Of a stretch of DNA of 64,000 bases, positions 24,880 through 33,793 are shown piece after piece. Position 1 is the first letter of the stretch. Each line of letters begins with the position of its first letter. Location of the stretch: NCBI GenBank assembly GCA_963828285.1, contig CAWHEB010000002.1, forward strand, positions 1,364,001 to 1,428,000, given 5' to 3'. The notes below the pieces were generated by a model. That model ran no database searches. It was not told where the DNA came from and saw only the letters and a list, made by a program, of their open reading frames with translations. This stretch comes from DAIOEK01 sp963828285. GTDB lineage: Bacteria; Chloroflexota; Anaerolineae; Anaerolineales; Anaerolineaceae. A program made the position numbers and the translations under genes.

Positions 24880-25254
24880 ATGATGATCAATCAAGGTGAA
24901 ATCTATTGGGTTCCAATAAATGAACAGGGTATGTCAGAACCGGGTATTACCCATCCTCATGTGGTAATCCAGGATAATGTGATTAACCACAGCCGCATTA
25001 ATACTGTGGTGGTTTGTGCGTTAACGACGAATATCAAACGGGCAAAAGCTCCCGGGAATGTACTGCTCGAAGTTGGTGAAGCCAATTTACCCAAACAAAG
25101 TATTGTGGTGGTTTCACAGGTGTCAACCGTGGATAAGTCACAGTTGGGTGAATACATTGGCTCCCTATCTCAGGAGAGGTTAAACCAGATTTTTACCGGC
25201 ATGAAGTTCCTCCAGACGATTTCTGAGCATCATGAATTGGGTAAGGAAAAGTAA
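24880..25254 (+). CDS. MazF/PemK-type endoribonuclease toxin
   Basis: A 124-residue toxin-like protein with the MazF fold. The N-terminal strand is QGEIYWVPI and the basic catalytic loop region is HPHVVIQ. Typical core segments are VVVCALTTNIKRAKAPGNVLLE, LPKQSIVVVSQVSTVDKSQLGEYIGSL. Such toxins cut mRNA at short motifs. No antitoxin gene is seen on either side: upstream is the RAYT remnant, downstream a methyltransferase. An ATG doublet at the start follows AAATGATG without a strong ribosome site. It may be an orphan or be paired with an antitoxin elsewhere. Confidence 0.8.
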   Translation: MMINQGEIYWVPINEQGMSEPGITHPHVVIQDNVINHSRINTVVVCALTTNIKRAKAPGNVLLEVGEANLPKQSIVVVSQVSTVDKSQLGEYIGSLSQERLNQIFTGMKFLQTISEHHELGKEK

Positions 25255-25340
25255 GTGAAAACCTCTTAATACCCACATGTAATGAGTCGCTATAATAAAT
25301 ATGTGTACAGTTACTCCTGATTTTCCAACTGGAGGAAATT

Positions 25341-25886
25341 ATGCAAATGTTCGTGCAGTGGGCAAAAAAATCGACTACGATTTGGCAAAGAATTTTAATA
25401 TTGGGATTCGGAGCATGCCTTTTCTTGTTCTTGATCCCGTATTTGTTAATTTTCCAGGCAACGAGAATTGATGAATCATTGGGCATAAAGTCCCTGCTGT
25501 TCTCACAAATAGGACTTGGCTTGGGATTCCTGCTGATTATCCTCGGTGGTATTTTCGCAATCTGGACGATCGCGATTCAAGTTGATCAAGCCTCAGGTAC
25601 TCCATTTCCGATGATCCCGACAAAAAAGTTATTGACAAATGGACCTTTTGCATTGTGTAGAAATCCCATGACGCTGGGGACAATATTAGCTTACTCGGGA
25701 GTATCCCTGATGATCGGATCGATCGCCTCATTGATCATTGTCTTCCTGTTTGGGGCATTATTATGTGTATATCTCAAACGAATTGAAGAAAAGGAATTGC
25801 GAATTAGATTTGGTGAAGAGTACGTAAGATATAAAGCGGAAACTCCGTTTATGATTCCCGATCTCACCAGGTTAAGGAAGAAGTAG
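25341..25886 (+). CDS. Membrane methyltransferase, ICMT/PEMT-like
   Basis: A 181-residue integral membrane protein with four or five helices. It has the isoprenylcysteine/phospholipid methyltransferase signature: LTNGPFALCRNPMTLGTILAYSG and the C-terminal EEKELRIRFGEEYVRYKAETPFMIP. These bind S-adenosylmethionine at the membrane face. The bacterial members' acceptors are mostly unknown. GGAGGAAATT precedes the ATG. Confidence 0.82.
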   Translation: MQMFVQWAKKSTTIWQRILILGFGACLFLFLIPYLLIFQATRIDESLGIKSLLFSQIGLGLGFLLIILGGIFAIWTIAIQVDQASGTPFPMIPTKKLLTNGPFALCRNPMTLGTILAYSGVSLMIGSIASLIIVFLFGALLCVYLKRIEEKELRIRFGEEYVRYKAETPFMIPDLTRLRKK

Positions 25887-26037
25887 AAAGTCATTTTAGA
25901 TTCTTTCCGTTTCGGACATATTATTGGAATTAATTTGTTGATTCCGCAAAATAAAACTATAATAGACATACACAAATGTGGATTTCCCGGAATTTGAAAA
26001 TCAAAATTCTTTACTTATCCGAGTTGGAGGCGAATTA

Positions 26038-26337
26038 ATGACTGACAATCTGCAAGAGATGATGGAACGGGCGCGTGCAGCGCAGAAGATTATTGAATCA
26101 TGGCCGCAGGAAAAAGTGGACGAAATGGTTCTGGCAGTTGGCTATGAAGGATACAAAAAGGAACTTGCCGAAAAAGCAGCCCGAATGGCTGTGGATGAGA
26201 CCGGTCTTGGCGTCTATGAGAACAAAGTCGCCAAACACATGAAAAAGACCCTCGGTGTTTTGCGCGATCTCGATGGCGTCAAAACTGTCGGCGTCATTGA
26301 AGAGATCCCCGAAAAGGGATCTAGTCAAAATCGCTAA
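26038..26337 (+). CDS. CoA-acylating aldehyde dehydrogenase, N-terminal piece
   Basis: First 94 real residues of an acylating aldehyde dehydrogenase continued from about 26315. It ends in GVKTVGVIEEIPEKG and then runs into a stop after a one-base change in GAAAAGGGATC (26311-26321). I start it at ATG 26038, which has GGAGG at a good distance, rather than at the GTG 60 bases upstream. It belongs to the SauS/EutE-like group, which turns aldehydes into acyl-CoA with NAD(P). Confidence 0.82.
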   Translation: MTDNLQEMMERARAAQKIIESWPQEKVDEMVLAVGYEGYKKELAEKAARMAVDETGLGVYENKVAKHMKKTLGVLRDLDGVKTVGVIEEIPEKGSSQNR

Positions 26338-27424
26338 ACCAGTTGGTGTTATCGGTGCGATCACCCCCATGACCAATGCTTCATCCACGATGACCTGCAA
26401 TGGACTGCCGATCTTGAAAACAAGAAACGCGGTCATATTCGCCCCGCATCCCAAAGCTAAAAAGACTTGCGATATCGTCTGCGAAGCGATGCGTGAAGGT
26501 TTACGGAAAGTGGGCGCCCCCGTGGATCTGGTACAGAATATCAAAGAACCCACCATGGAGCTATCCAATCAACTCATGGGAATGGTTGACCTGGTTCTGG
26601 CAACCGGCGGCGCAGCCCTGGTAAAAGTTGCTTACTCCAGCGGAAAGCCTGCCTACGGTGTCGGCGCTGGAAATGCCACCATCATCGTCGATGAATCCGC
26701 GGATCTCGATGATGCCGCCAAACGGATCTTCCTCGGTAAGACCTTCGACAATGCTACCTCCTGCTCTGCAGAAAACAACGTCATCATCCACGAATCAATC
26801 TTCGATGGCATGTTGACTCGATTGAAATCCCACGGTGGTCACCTGGTGACCGGTGAAGATCGCGCCAAACTGAAAGCAGCCATGTGGCCGGATGGTACTC
26901 ACCTCAGCGGTAAGATCGTCGCAAAGAACGTGGAAGTGATCGCTGCTGAAGCTGGCATCAAGATCCCGGATGGCACGACTTTCCTCATGGTTCTGGGCGA
27001 AAAAGTTGGTCCCGAAGATATGTTCTCAGCCGAGAAACTATCCGTCGTGGTCACCCTCTGGAAATATACGGACTTCGACAAAGCAGTCCAGCAGGTGATC
27101 GATATCACCGCCTTCAGCGGATATGGTCATTCCTGCGGTATCCACTCCACCAACATGGATCACATCATGGATCTGGCTATGAAAGCCAAAGTCAGCCGCA
27201 TGATGGTCCGCCAATCCCAGAGTTATGGCAACAGCGGAGATTGGGTCAACGGTATGGCCTTCACCATGACCCTCGGTTGCGGAACCTGGGGCGGCAATAT
27301 CACCACTGAGAATGTCGGTTACAAACACTTCATGAATGTAACCTGGGTTTCCTTCCCCATTCCTCCGGTCATCCCTGATCCCGAAGTGATGTTCGCTTCC
27401 CACTTCAAGAAATTCGGACGATAA
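26316..27424 (+). CDS. CoA-acylating aldehyde dehydrogenase, main catalytic piece
   Basis: Residues from LVKIAKPVGVIGAITP onward; with 26038-26315 the protein would be about 460 residues. The cofactor-binding stretch is GAITPMTNASSTM and VFAPHPKAKKT; the catalytic Cys lies in FDNATSCSAENNVI, the pattern of sulfoacetaldehyde and EutE-like acylating dehydrogenases. It converges on the aminotransferase gene with a shared terminator. Context suggests conversion of an amine-derived semialdehyde to its acyl-CoA; sulfoacetaldehyde is one option but not shown. Confidence 0.85.
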
Positions 27425-27443
27425 TCCGGATTAATAACCAATC

Positions 27444-27479
27444 AAAAAAGGCTGCCACAATGATGGCAGCCATTTTTTT
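27444..27479. terminator. Bidirectional intrinsic terminator
   Basis: GGCTGCC and GGCAGCC form the stem (27450-27471), with A and T runs on the outer sides. It lies between the convergent aldehyde dehydrogenase and aminotransferase genes. Confidence 0.9.
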
Positions 27480-27496
27480 ATTGAAATACCTTGCTT

Positions 27497-28768
27497 CTAT
27501 ACAGAAGCTTTTAGAGAAGCTTCGAAAATTCCCAGCGCTTCGTCCATCTGCTCTTTGCTCACGATCAGCGGAGGGATCCAGCGGATCGAGTTATCCCATG
27601 GACCGGAGGTCAACAGGATCAGCTTGCGGTCAAAAGCCTCATGGACCACCGCCTTGGCAGTTTTCTTGTCCGGTTTGCCTTTGGCATCGCGGAATTCAGT
27701 CCCCACCATCAATCCCAATCCGCGAACGTCCACGATCTGTGGATATTTTTCGCGAAGATGGTTTAATCCGGTCATCAACTGCAGACCGCGCTCACGGGCG
27801 TTTTCGAGCATCTTTTCTTCTTTCATTGCTTTGATGGTCGCCACGGCACCTGCAGCAGCTACGGCATTTCCACCAAATGTGCCGCCATGGGATCCCGGAA
27901 TCCATTTTTTCATGGTATCCAGTTTGCTGACTATGCCGGATATGGGTAACCCTGATCCAAGCCCTTTGGCTACCGTCATGATGTCAGGAACCAGATCGAA
28001 ATGTTCAAATCCGAACCATCGTCCGGTCCGGCCAAATCCTGATTGGATTTCATCCAGGATGAGCATGATCCCGTATTGGTCGCAGATTTCACGTAAGCCC
28101 TTCATGAACGACTTGGGAGGCACCACATACCCGCCTTCTCCCAAAACCGGTTCAACGATGATTGCAGCCGTCTCCTGCGGAGCGGTCTGGGTGAGCAGCA
28201 ATAATTCCAATTCATCCAGGCAGAACTGGCTGGTTTTTTCTTCATCCCATCCATAGCGGATTGCGTACGGGAACGGTGTCACAAATATTCCCGGCATCAA
28301 TGGTTGGTATCCAGCCCGGTAGATGGTCTTGGATGTGGTCATCGACATCGTTGCCACTGTCCGGCCGTGGAAACTCCCCTGCATGACGATCACATTCGTT
28401 CGTCCGGTTGCATGGCGTGCCAGCTTGATCGCGCCTTCCACTGCTTCAGCGCCGGAGTTCGAGAAGAAGAACCCATCCAACGACTTTGGTACGATCGTAC
28501 GCATCTCTTCAACCAGTTCCAGCATGGGTTTATGCGTCACCAGATTCGCCTGTCCGTGGAGTAACAGTCCTGCCTGTTTTTGGATGGCTGCCACCACCTT
28601 GGGATGGCAGTGACCGGTGTTGGTCACTCCGATTCCGCAGGCGAAATCCATGAACTTCCGTCCGTCTGTCGCGTAGAGGTATGTCCCTTCCCCATGGTCA
28701 ACAATAATGTCTGAGTAATGTGTCCAGACAGGAGATAGATGTTCAAACTGTTCTTTATAATCGGTCAT
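27497..28768 (-). CDS. Class III PLP aminotransferase (omega-amino acid type)
   Basis: A 423-residue aminotransferase of the GABA/ornithine/lysine group. Visible parts: DFACGIGVTNTGHCHP, SNSGAEAVEGAIKLAR, the SFHGRT loop, ILDEIQSGFGRTG with the PLP-ring Asp, and the Schiff-base lysine in MTVAKGLGSG. I start it at MTDYKEQ (GGAAGGG site), not at the ATG 51 bases upstream. Last gene of the minus-strand fermentation cluster, after the AFOR. Likely moves the terminal amino group of an omega-amino acid or amine to an oxo-acid, yielding a semialdehyde. Confidence 0.9.
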   Translation of the reverse strand: MTDYKEQFEHLSPVWTHYSDIIVDHGEGTYLYATDGRKFMDFACGIGVTNTGHCHPKVVAAIQKQAGLLLHGQANLVTHKPMLELVEEMRTIVPKSLDGFFFSNSGAEAVEGAIKLARHATGRTNVIVMQGSFHGRTVATMSMTTSKTIYRAGYQPLMPGIFVTPFPYAIRYGWDEEKTSQFCLDELELLLLTQTAPQETAAIIVEPVLGEGGYVVPPKSFMKGLREICDQYGIMLILDEIQSGFGRTGRWFGFEHFDLVPDIMTVAKGLGSGLPISGIVSKLDTMKKWIPGSHGGTFGGNAVAAAGAVATIKAMKEEKMLENARERGLQLMTGLNHLREKYPQIVDVRGLGLMVGTEFRDAKGKPDKKTAKAVVHEAFDRKLILLTSGPWDNSIRWIPPLIVSKEQMDEALGIFEASLKASV

Positions 28769-28803
28769 ATTTCCCTTCCAATGTGTTGTCTTCGTATTGA
28801 ATA

Positions 28804-29313
28804 TTAATAAGCAACCCAATCAAGACCCAGCTCAGCCATCCTGGCTGGTGTTGGGATTCCCACATTAGTCCATGCCATCATGTCATAGTATTGATCCAGT
28901 GCAGCTTCAAAATCAGTTTTGTCCACTGCGACACCGGCGGTTGGACCCGTCCCAACCAGAGGAACATAGAATTTTTCTGGCAGCGAATCTTGTTTGCGGT
29001 CAAATCCTTCACGAACATTGAAAGCACGCATCATATTGAGCCGGCGTTCGCCGAGCTTCATTAATTCATCAAGGGTCACATCCCAACCGGTGACTGCCTT
29101 AACCATTTCGACGGTTTCCGCAGGTCCATAGAGTGTCCACGCTGGACCCCACACGAATTGGCATAGATCCAAAACATCCAGCATGCTGTAGAAGATTTGC
29201 GACAGGGTGGCAAATCTCACCTTCTCTGGACCAAAATCTCCCGGAGGCGGCGGATTGTTCAATCCCATTAACGCTAATCTCTCCAGATATAAGCGGCGCA
29301 GTTCCTTCTTCGT
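28804..29313 (-). CDS. Aldehyde:ferredoxin oxidoreductase, C-terminal piece
   Basis: Last ~170 residues of the AFOR encoded at 28804-30704. It reads from KELRRLYLERLALMGLNN and holds FYSMLDVLDLCQFVWGP, the LDLCxF motif whose Cys is the last ligand of the [4Fe-4S] cluster in this family. It joins the middle piece by a one-base frame change in the GAAGAAGGAA stretch near 29305-29315. The C-terminal tail ends in MAELGLDWVAY. Confidence 0.8.
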   Translation of the reverse strand, partial: TKKELRRLYLERLALMGLNNPPPPGDFGPEKVRFATLSQIFYSMLDVLDLCQFVWGPAWTLYGPAETVEMVKAVTGWDVTLDELMKLGERRLNMMRAFNVREGFDRKQDSLPEKFYVPLVGTGPTAGVAVDKTDFEAALDQYYDMMAWTNVGIPTPARMAELGLDWVAY

Positions 29314-29572
29314 ACATCCAATCGTGTTCCGAGGATTGATGATCGGCGCCAAATGGATTGACTGCATAGATGAGCGCAAGCGACTTTTTGCACTGCGGCA
29401 TATGCGCCGGGGATTCTTCATTTTTGCAGGTCACGATGCATTTCTTCGCTTCTGGTCCCCAGACTTCAGCAGCTCTGGCTGATCCTTCTGAAAGGATTCG
29501 TCCCAGCGGTGTTGAGCGGTTGACGATCTCGTCCAGCACCTGCATCATCGCTGCTTTGTTACCAAATTTCAA
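29313..29572 (-). CDS. Aldehyde:ferredoxin oxidoreductase, middle piece
   Basis: About 86 residues in a different frame from both neighbours. They run from LKFGNKAAMMQVLDEIVNR through GRILSEGSARAAEVWG to YAVNPFGADHQSSEHDWMYEE. This is standard AFOR sequence linking the Cys-motif domain to the C-terminal domain. Both frame changes lie at its ends (about 29568 and 29310). Confidence 0.75.
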
Positions 29573-30704
29573 GCTCAATACCACCCGTATCTTTGGTGGT
29601 GATGATCCCTTTTTCAAAGCATTCCATGGCAAAAGAGATGGTCGCCCCGCATGAGATTGAATCCACGCCCTGTTCATTGCAGATCTGGTTCGCCAGACAG
29701 ACGATTTCCAGATCATCAACACCGCAGTAAGATCCAAAGGTTGCCAGGGTTTCATATTCCGGTCCACCGTGATACGGATCAAGCTTGAAATCTTCTCTTT
29801 CCGCTTCGACAACCCGTTTACAACGGACGACACAGGCATAGCAGGTCTCACGTTTCTTCAGTAAGGTTTCCGCCAGGTTCTCACCGCTTAATTCCTGGGC
29901 ATGTTCAAATTGCGCTTCGGAATAATTCCGGGTAGGAAATGTTCCCAGCGCGTTTTGCGGCAGGACCACAGAAGCGGTCCCCAATTTCCCAACAGCATCA
30001 ACGTCCGGATTATCCGGCATTAATTTCGGACCTAATTTGGCAAGCTCTGACAATTTTGCCTGGTCTGCCGGTTTCGGTTGCGCGGTTCCCCGAACTACGA
30101 TCGCCTTCAGGTTCTTGCTGGCCATAACCAATCCCATGCCGGTACGGCCGTTGTTCCTGTTGGCCATGTTCACAATACTCGAGAATCGCACACCCTTCTC
30201 AGCAGCTGGACCGATCTGCGCGACTTGCGCTTTTCCGTCCGTAGCTTCTTTCTTAAGGATCACATCAACCTCTTTGGTATTCTTACCCCAGAGATGTGAT
30301 GCGTCCTTCAGTGTTGGTGTTCCATCAATGATCGACAGATAAACAGGTTTTTCGGATTTTCCACGGAAAACAATTCCATCAAAACCGGTAAACTTCAACT
30401 CAGCCGGGAAGAACCCTCCCGCCTGGGAATCGCCGATTCCGTTGGTCATTGGAGATTTGGCATTGACATTGATCCGGCTTTGACCCGAGATCGAAGCTCC
30501 CGTAGTGACAGAGCACATGAAGGTGAGTAGATTATCGGGTGAAAGCGCATCTGTGTTCGGTTTGACTTCGTTCAGGATGTAATACATCGCCATCGCGCTG
30601 CCGCCCATATACTTGCGGTAAAAAGACTCGGGCGGTTGCTCAACTGTGATGGATCCCTTGCCGAGATCTACATGAAGGATTTTTCCGTTATATCCGAAAG
30701 GCAT
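29559..30704 (-). CDS. Aldehyde:ferredoxin oxidoreductase, N-terminal piece
   Basis: First ~378 residues of a tungsten-pterin AFOR, which oxidises an aldehyde to the acid while reducing ferredoxin (or the reverse). The first domain binds the pterin: GYNGKILHVDLGKG, YMGGSAMAMYYI and GQSRINVNAKSPMT. The cluster motif CYACVVRC gives three Cys, and the fourth is in the C-terminal piece. It ends prematurely at GIELEIW by a frame change in AAATTTC near 29565-29572. With the other pieces the length is about 630 residues, normal for the family. Good AGGAG site. Confidence 0.87.
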   Translation of the reverse strand: MPFGYNGKILHVDLGKGSITVEQPPESFYRKYMGGSAMAMYYILNEVKPNTDALSPDNLLTFMCSVTTGASISGQSRINVNAKSPMTNGIGDSQAGGFFPAELKFTGFDGIVFRGKSEKPVYLSIIDGTPTLKDASHLWGKNTKEVDVILKKEATDGKAQVAQIGPAAEKGVRFSSIVNMANRNNGRTGMGLVMASKNLKAIVVRGTAQPKPADQAKLSELAKLGPKLMPDNPDVDAVGKLGTASVVLPQNALGTFPTRNYSEAQFEHAQELSGENLAETLLKKRETCYACVVRCKRVVEAEREDFKLDPYHGGPEYETLATFGSYCGVDDLEIVCLANQICNEQGVDSISCGATISFAMECFEKGIITTKDTGGIELEIW

Positions 30705-30835
30705 GTTCTCCTCCTATTGATGGTAAGTCCTCCCCTCAAAATATTGAAGGGAGGATTGTTTCAGTTTTTTCTTACTGCCTTATCTTACCTTACATCCGGG
30801 CATATTTATATTCGACGATTACAAATTACTACCAC

Positions 30836-31107
30836 TCACGAACTCCCCACGGGAAGCCATATTCTTCCATCGAGATCCATGAATGGGATCGGGTCAAAGT
30901 ACTCAGGACCTTCCACGCCGACCGCTTTCCATTTTCCGTTTGCCAACAGCTCCATACCGATGACCGCGTTGAAACCTGTTTGCGCTACAACAGCCTGAAC
31001 GCCTAACTTCTTCATGCAATCATCATTATCAGCAACCTGGTACAGATAAACCTGTTTTTCCTTACCGCCTTTTGTACCTTTTACCCAGGTTCCAGCAGCA
31101 AGTTTTT
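30836..31107 (-). CDS. Saccharopine dehydrogenase-like protein, C-terminal piece
   Basis: Last ~90 residues of the gene spanning 30836-32037, in frame from LAAGTWVKGTKGGKEKQVYLYQVAD to DLDGRIWLPVGSS. The frame change is in a run of five A/T (31103-31107), the one case here that sits in a homopolymer. The 131-bp gap to the AFOR start holds a TCCTCCC/GGGAGGA hairpin (30726-30754) of unknown role. Confidence 0.72.
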
Positions 31108-31634
31108 CCTTCCATAGCATCACCAAGGTGAGCTGGATCAGGCAGACAGGCAGCTACAACATCGCGTGGAGCTACTTCAACACCCTTAACTTTGATGGGT
31201 TCCTTGTTGTCCAGACCGAGCATGTGCAGCGTCTTCAGAACACCAATAAATTCGTCTCCCAGACCATACTTAAAAGTAACCCGGTTGCATTTAATGTATC
31301 TGGGGACCAGGAGAACTTCTTCGTGTTCCACGTTAACACATTCTACGTTCCCTATGCCATCTGGGAATTCGAATACTTCCGGTTCAGAGAAAGGAGCGGT
31401 TGTAAACCATCCCTTGCCTTTTTCCCAAATCACTGGGGGATTCAAGCATTCTTCGATGGTTGTCCAGATTGAGAAGTTGGGAGCAAAGTCATAACCATGA
31501 ACGATCAGGTTCGCTCCATCCCGTATTCCAATTTCATCAATTTCATCGAACAGGTAATCCTGGGCGTATCGGGCAAAAACATCAGCCATGCCAGGTTCAA
31601 CACCCAGACCAAGCAGCGCAAGAATACCTTTCTG
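31106..31634 (-). CDS. Saccharopine dehydrogenase-like protein, middle piece
   Basis: About 175 residues starting in frame at GILALLGLGVEPGMADVFARYA, the segment after the Rossmann domain, through the substrate-binding domain (IGIRDGANLIVHGYDFAPNFSIWTTIEECLNPPVIW) to PAHLGDAMEGK. The ligand-binding GxxPG-type loop is kept as LGVEPGM. It is joined at both ends by one-base frame changes (about 31632 and 31105). Confidence 0.75.
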
Positions 31635-32037
31635 TCTTCCATGCGTCGGCGCGTTCGAATTGATAGTCGCCTAGTTTTATACCAGTTTTGTGGTGAGGAT
31701 CGGTTGGGTGAGGCTCAGAGAGCGTCATTGCCATATCCATATAATTGCAGCCTACATTATAAGCAGCGTCAAATAATGGAATATTGAAGCTGGGATCGCA
31801 CGAGTTCATGATCAAATCAACTTTGTACTTCTTCGCTAGTTCTTCAATCATTTCCTGATTATTTGCGTCTACAAACTCAGCTGGGAATTTCTTTGGATCA
31901 TTGAATTTTTTCTGAACTTCTTCTGCCCGGCTTTTGTTGTAGTCTGCCAGCACCATTAGTTCCAACCAGGGTCGTTTAGCTGCGATTACTGCTATTGCTT
32001 CACCAACACCACCTACACCAACGAGTAAAACCTTCAT
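31597..32037 (-). CDS. Saccharopine dehydrogenase-like protein, N-terminal Rossmann piece
   Basis: First ~134 residues: the NAD(P)-binding domain MKVLLVGVGGVGEAIAVIA with GxGxxG, an acidic residue in LADYNKSRAEE and the usual DLIMNSCDPSFNIPLFDAAYNVGCNYMDMA. The family includes saccharopine dehydrogenases, lysine dehydrogenase-like enzymes and carboxynorspermidine synthases. All three pieces sum to about 400 residues, normal length. It follows the APC permease by about 40 bp, so a lysine-like or other diamino acid is a reasonable guess at the substrate. Confidence 0.8.
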   Translation of the reverse strand: MKVLLVGVGGVGEAIAVIAAKRPWLELMVLADYNKSRAEEVQKKFNDPKKFPAEFVDANNQEMIEELAKKYKVDLIMNSCDPSFNIPLFDAAYNVGCNYMDMAMTLSEPHPTDPHHKTGIKLGDYQFERADAWKTERYSCAAWSGC

Positions 32038-32077
32038 ATTTCTCTCCTTTGTATTATCAATTAGTCAATATATTGAC

Positions 32078-33676
32078 TTAGTCTTCAGCGCCACCAAGAA
32101 CGTACGGATCGACATCCGGTACACCTGGTTTGATATACTTGCGAATTGGGAAGTACAAAACCGCTCCCACCGCCATGGCGATCAAACCCCAGCCAATGGA
32201 AGATTCCCAACCAAAATCGGTTATCTGACTGGTTATTGCCAGGATGATAATCGTCAAAGGTGCGATGACAATGTAAATTAATCCGAACACACCACCGGGT
32301 ACTCTGTTTCGTGGCAGTTCTGGTTTCTTGATTCGCAATGCCACCAGAGCAAAGATCTCGGCCATCAGAACCAGCATATTGAGGAATACGTCAATAACTA
32401 CCAGGTTCTGGAATGCTGAGGTGGAAAAGATAAGGTAGAACACTCCGCAGACAATGATCGAAACCCATGGAGTGCCAAATTTTGGATGTACCTTATTTAG
32501 CCAACGAGGCATCATACCGTCTTCTGCCATGGCATATGGAACACGGGTTCCACCCAATCCATTTCCGATGAATAGCCCGATCATCGAGAATATTGCCGAT
32601 ATACCCACGATCGCACCCAGGAAAAAGGATAATGGGCTGTCCTTTCCGGCTACTTTATCACCAATGGCATGTGCGATGGATGGGAATTCCCAACCGGCAT
32701 CAGTTGTTGGATCTACTCCCATTTCATCAATTTGCTCGTTCGTTATCCCATATTCATTTAAGACCGGTCCAATGCCAACTCCTTCTTCAGCTTCTTCAAT
32801 ACCCCAGACCTGGTATCGGCCGTTTTCGCCAGCGCCGCCATATAAACCGGCGACGGTTGGGATGGAGTAAGAGAGTATGGCAGCAAAAAGAACCAGCACC
32901 ATGGCGCGGGGATAGGTTTTCTTGGGGTTCTTGATCTCATCGCCAGCCGCGGCAGGTAATTCCCAGCCCATAAAGTTCCACATGGCTACATACAAACCCA
33001 CGCTCAAAGCAGCCAGGGTATTTGCAGGTGTAATATCTGCTCCGCCGGCGAGGAAAGGTATTTGTGGAGTAGTGCCCGAAGCGATCCAGGCGTAAATACC
33101 AAACCCGGACATGATGATCAGTGGGATGATCATCAAAATTCCCAACCAGTTCGTAGTCAACCCGGATAAACGTGCGCCTCGCAGGTTGAGTAACGAAATA
33201 CTGATGATCAACACCGCAGCCACCAGCCAGGACAGGAATCCCGATGAGAATTCAATTCCAAAGATGGTTGCCCCGGTTCCCAATTCAGGGATGAAATAGC
33301 TTAGATACCAGGCTGTCCAAACAGGGTAAATGGATACATCCACCCAGGAAACAACCCAGTTCATCCATCCGGACATGTATCCGGTGAACGGTCCGAACGC
33401 CTGCTTCACCCAGTGGTAATATCCACCTTCAACCGGCATCATGGATTGCATTTCCCGCACCATCAGCATGTTTGGAATACTGAAGATCAAAGGGGTGACT
33501 ATCATAAGTACAAGTGCCAACCCTGGGCCGGATAAGCCGACCATGGGTTCCGCACCAAACGCACCACCGCATACCGTAAAGTAGATCAAACCAAAAAGGG
33601 GCAGCAGGGTTAATTCCCTTTTGAGCTTGCTCTTTTCTTTAGCGGCGCTTCTATCAATATTGATATCGATCGCCAT
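32078..33676 (-). CDS. APC-family amino acid permease
   Basis: A 532-residue membrane transporter of the amino acid-polyamine-organocation superfamily. It has twelve hydrophobic helices, with the first-helix signature FTVCGGAFGAEPMVGLSGPG, the helix-3 GGYYHWVKQAFGPFTGYMSGW and the helix-6 NFMGWELPAAAGDEIKNPKKTYPRAM. An unusually long acidic external loop of about 70 residues (around 285-345, AEEGVGIGPVLNEYGI) is not typical. AAGGAGG site before the ATG. First structural gene of the fermentation unit, just downstream of the Lrp-type regulator. Confidence 0.9.
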   Translation of the reverse strand: MAIDINIDRSAAKEKSKLKRELTLLPLFGLIYFTVCGGAFGAEPMVGLSGPGLALVLMIVTPLIFSIPNMLMVREMQSMMPVEGGYYHWVKQAFGPFTGYMSGWMNWVVSWVDVSIYPVWTAWYLSYFIPELGTGATIFGIEFSSGFLSWLVAAVLIISISLLNLRGARLSGLTTNWLGILMIIPLIIMSGFGIYAWIASGTTPQIPFLAGGADITPANTLAALSVGLYVAMWNFMGWELPAAAGDEIKNPKKTYPRAMVLVLFAAILSYSIPTVAGLYGGAGENGRYQVWGIEEAEEGVGIGPVLNEYGITNEQIDEMGVDPTTDAGWEFPSIAHAIGDKVAGKDSPLSFFLGAIVGISAIFSMIGLFIGNGLGGTRVPYAMAEDGMMPRWLNKVHPKFGTPWVSIIVCGVFYLIFSTSAFQNLVVIDVFLNMLVLMAEIFALVALRIKKPELPRNRVPGGVFGLIYIVIAPLTIIILAITSQITDFGWESSIGWGLIAMAVGAVLYFPIRKYIKPGVPDVDPYVLGGAED

Positions 33677-33731
33677 GTCCCATCCTCCTTAAGAATCTCG
33701 TGCTTGAAAATCAGCGCTGACTTTGTCAGGC

Positions 33732-33763
33732 TGTCAACTCCCAAGAATTTCTTACCGGTAAGA
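33732..33763 (-). promoter_or_regulatory. Candidate operator and promoter of the permease unit
   Basis: On the minus strand a perfect dyad TCTTACCGGTAAGA (33750-33763) is followed by TTGACA (33732-33737), with a second dyad CTGAC-AA-GTCAG directly after. The -10 is weak (CTGATT, 17 bases on). The layout, next to an Lrp-family gene, suggests activator- or repressor-controlled transcription. Confidence 0.5.
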
Positions 33764-33793
33764 TAATTTAAAAATACCCATTCTGCGAATGGG

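Noticed and set aside
26038..28768. Firm assignment as a taurine/sulfoacetaldehyde pathway
   Set aside because: The acylating dehydrogenase resembles SauS-like enzymes, but the aminotransferase looks like a general omega-amino acid type and no sulfonate transporter or sulfite-handling gene is present.
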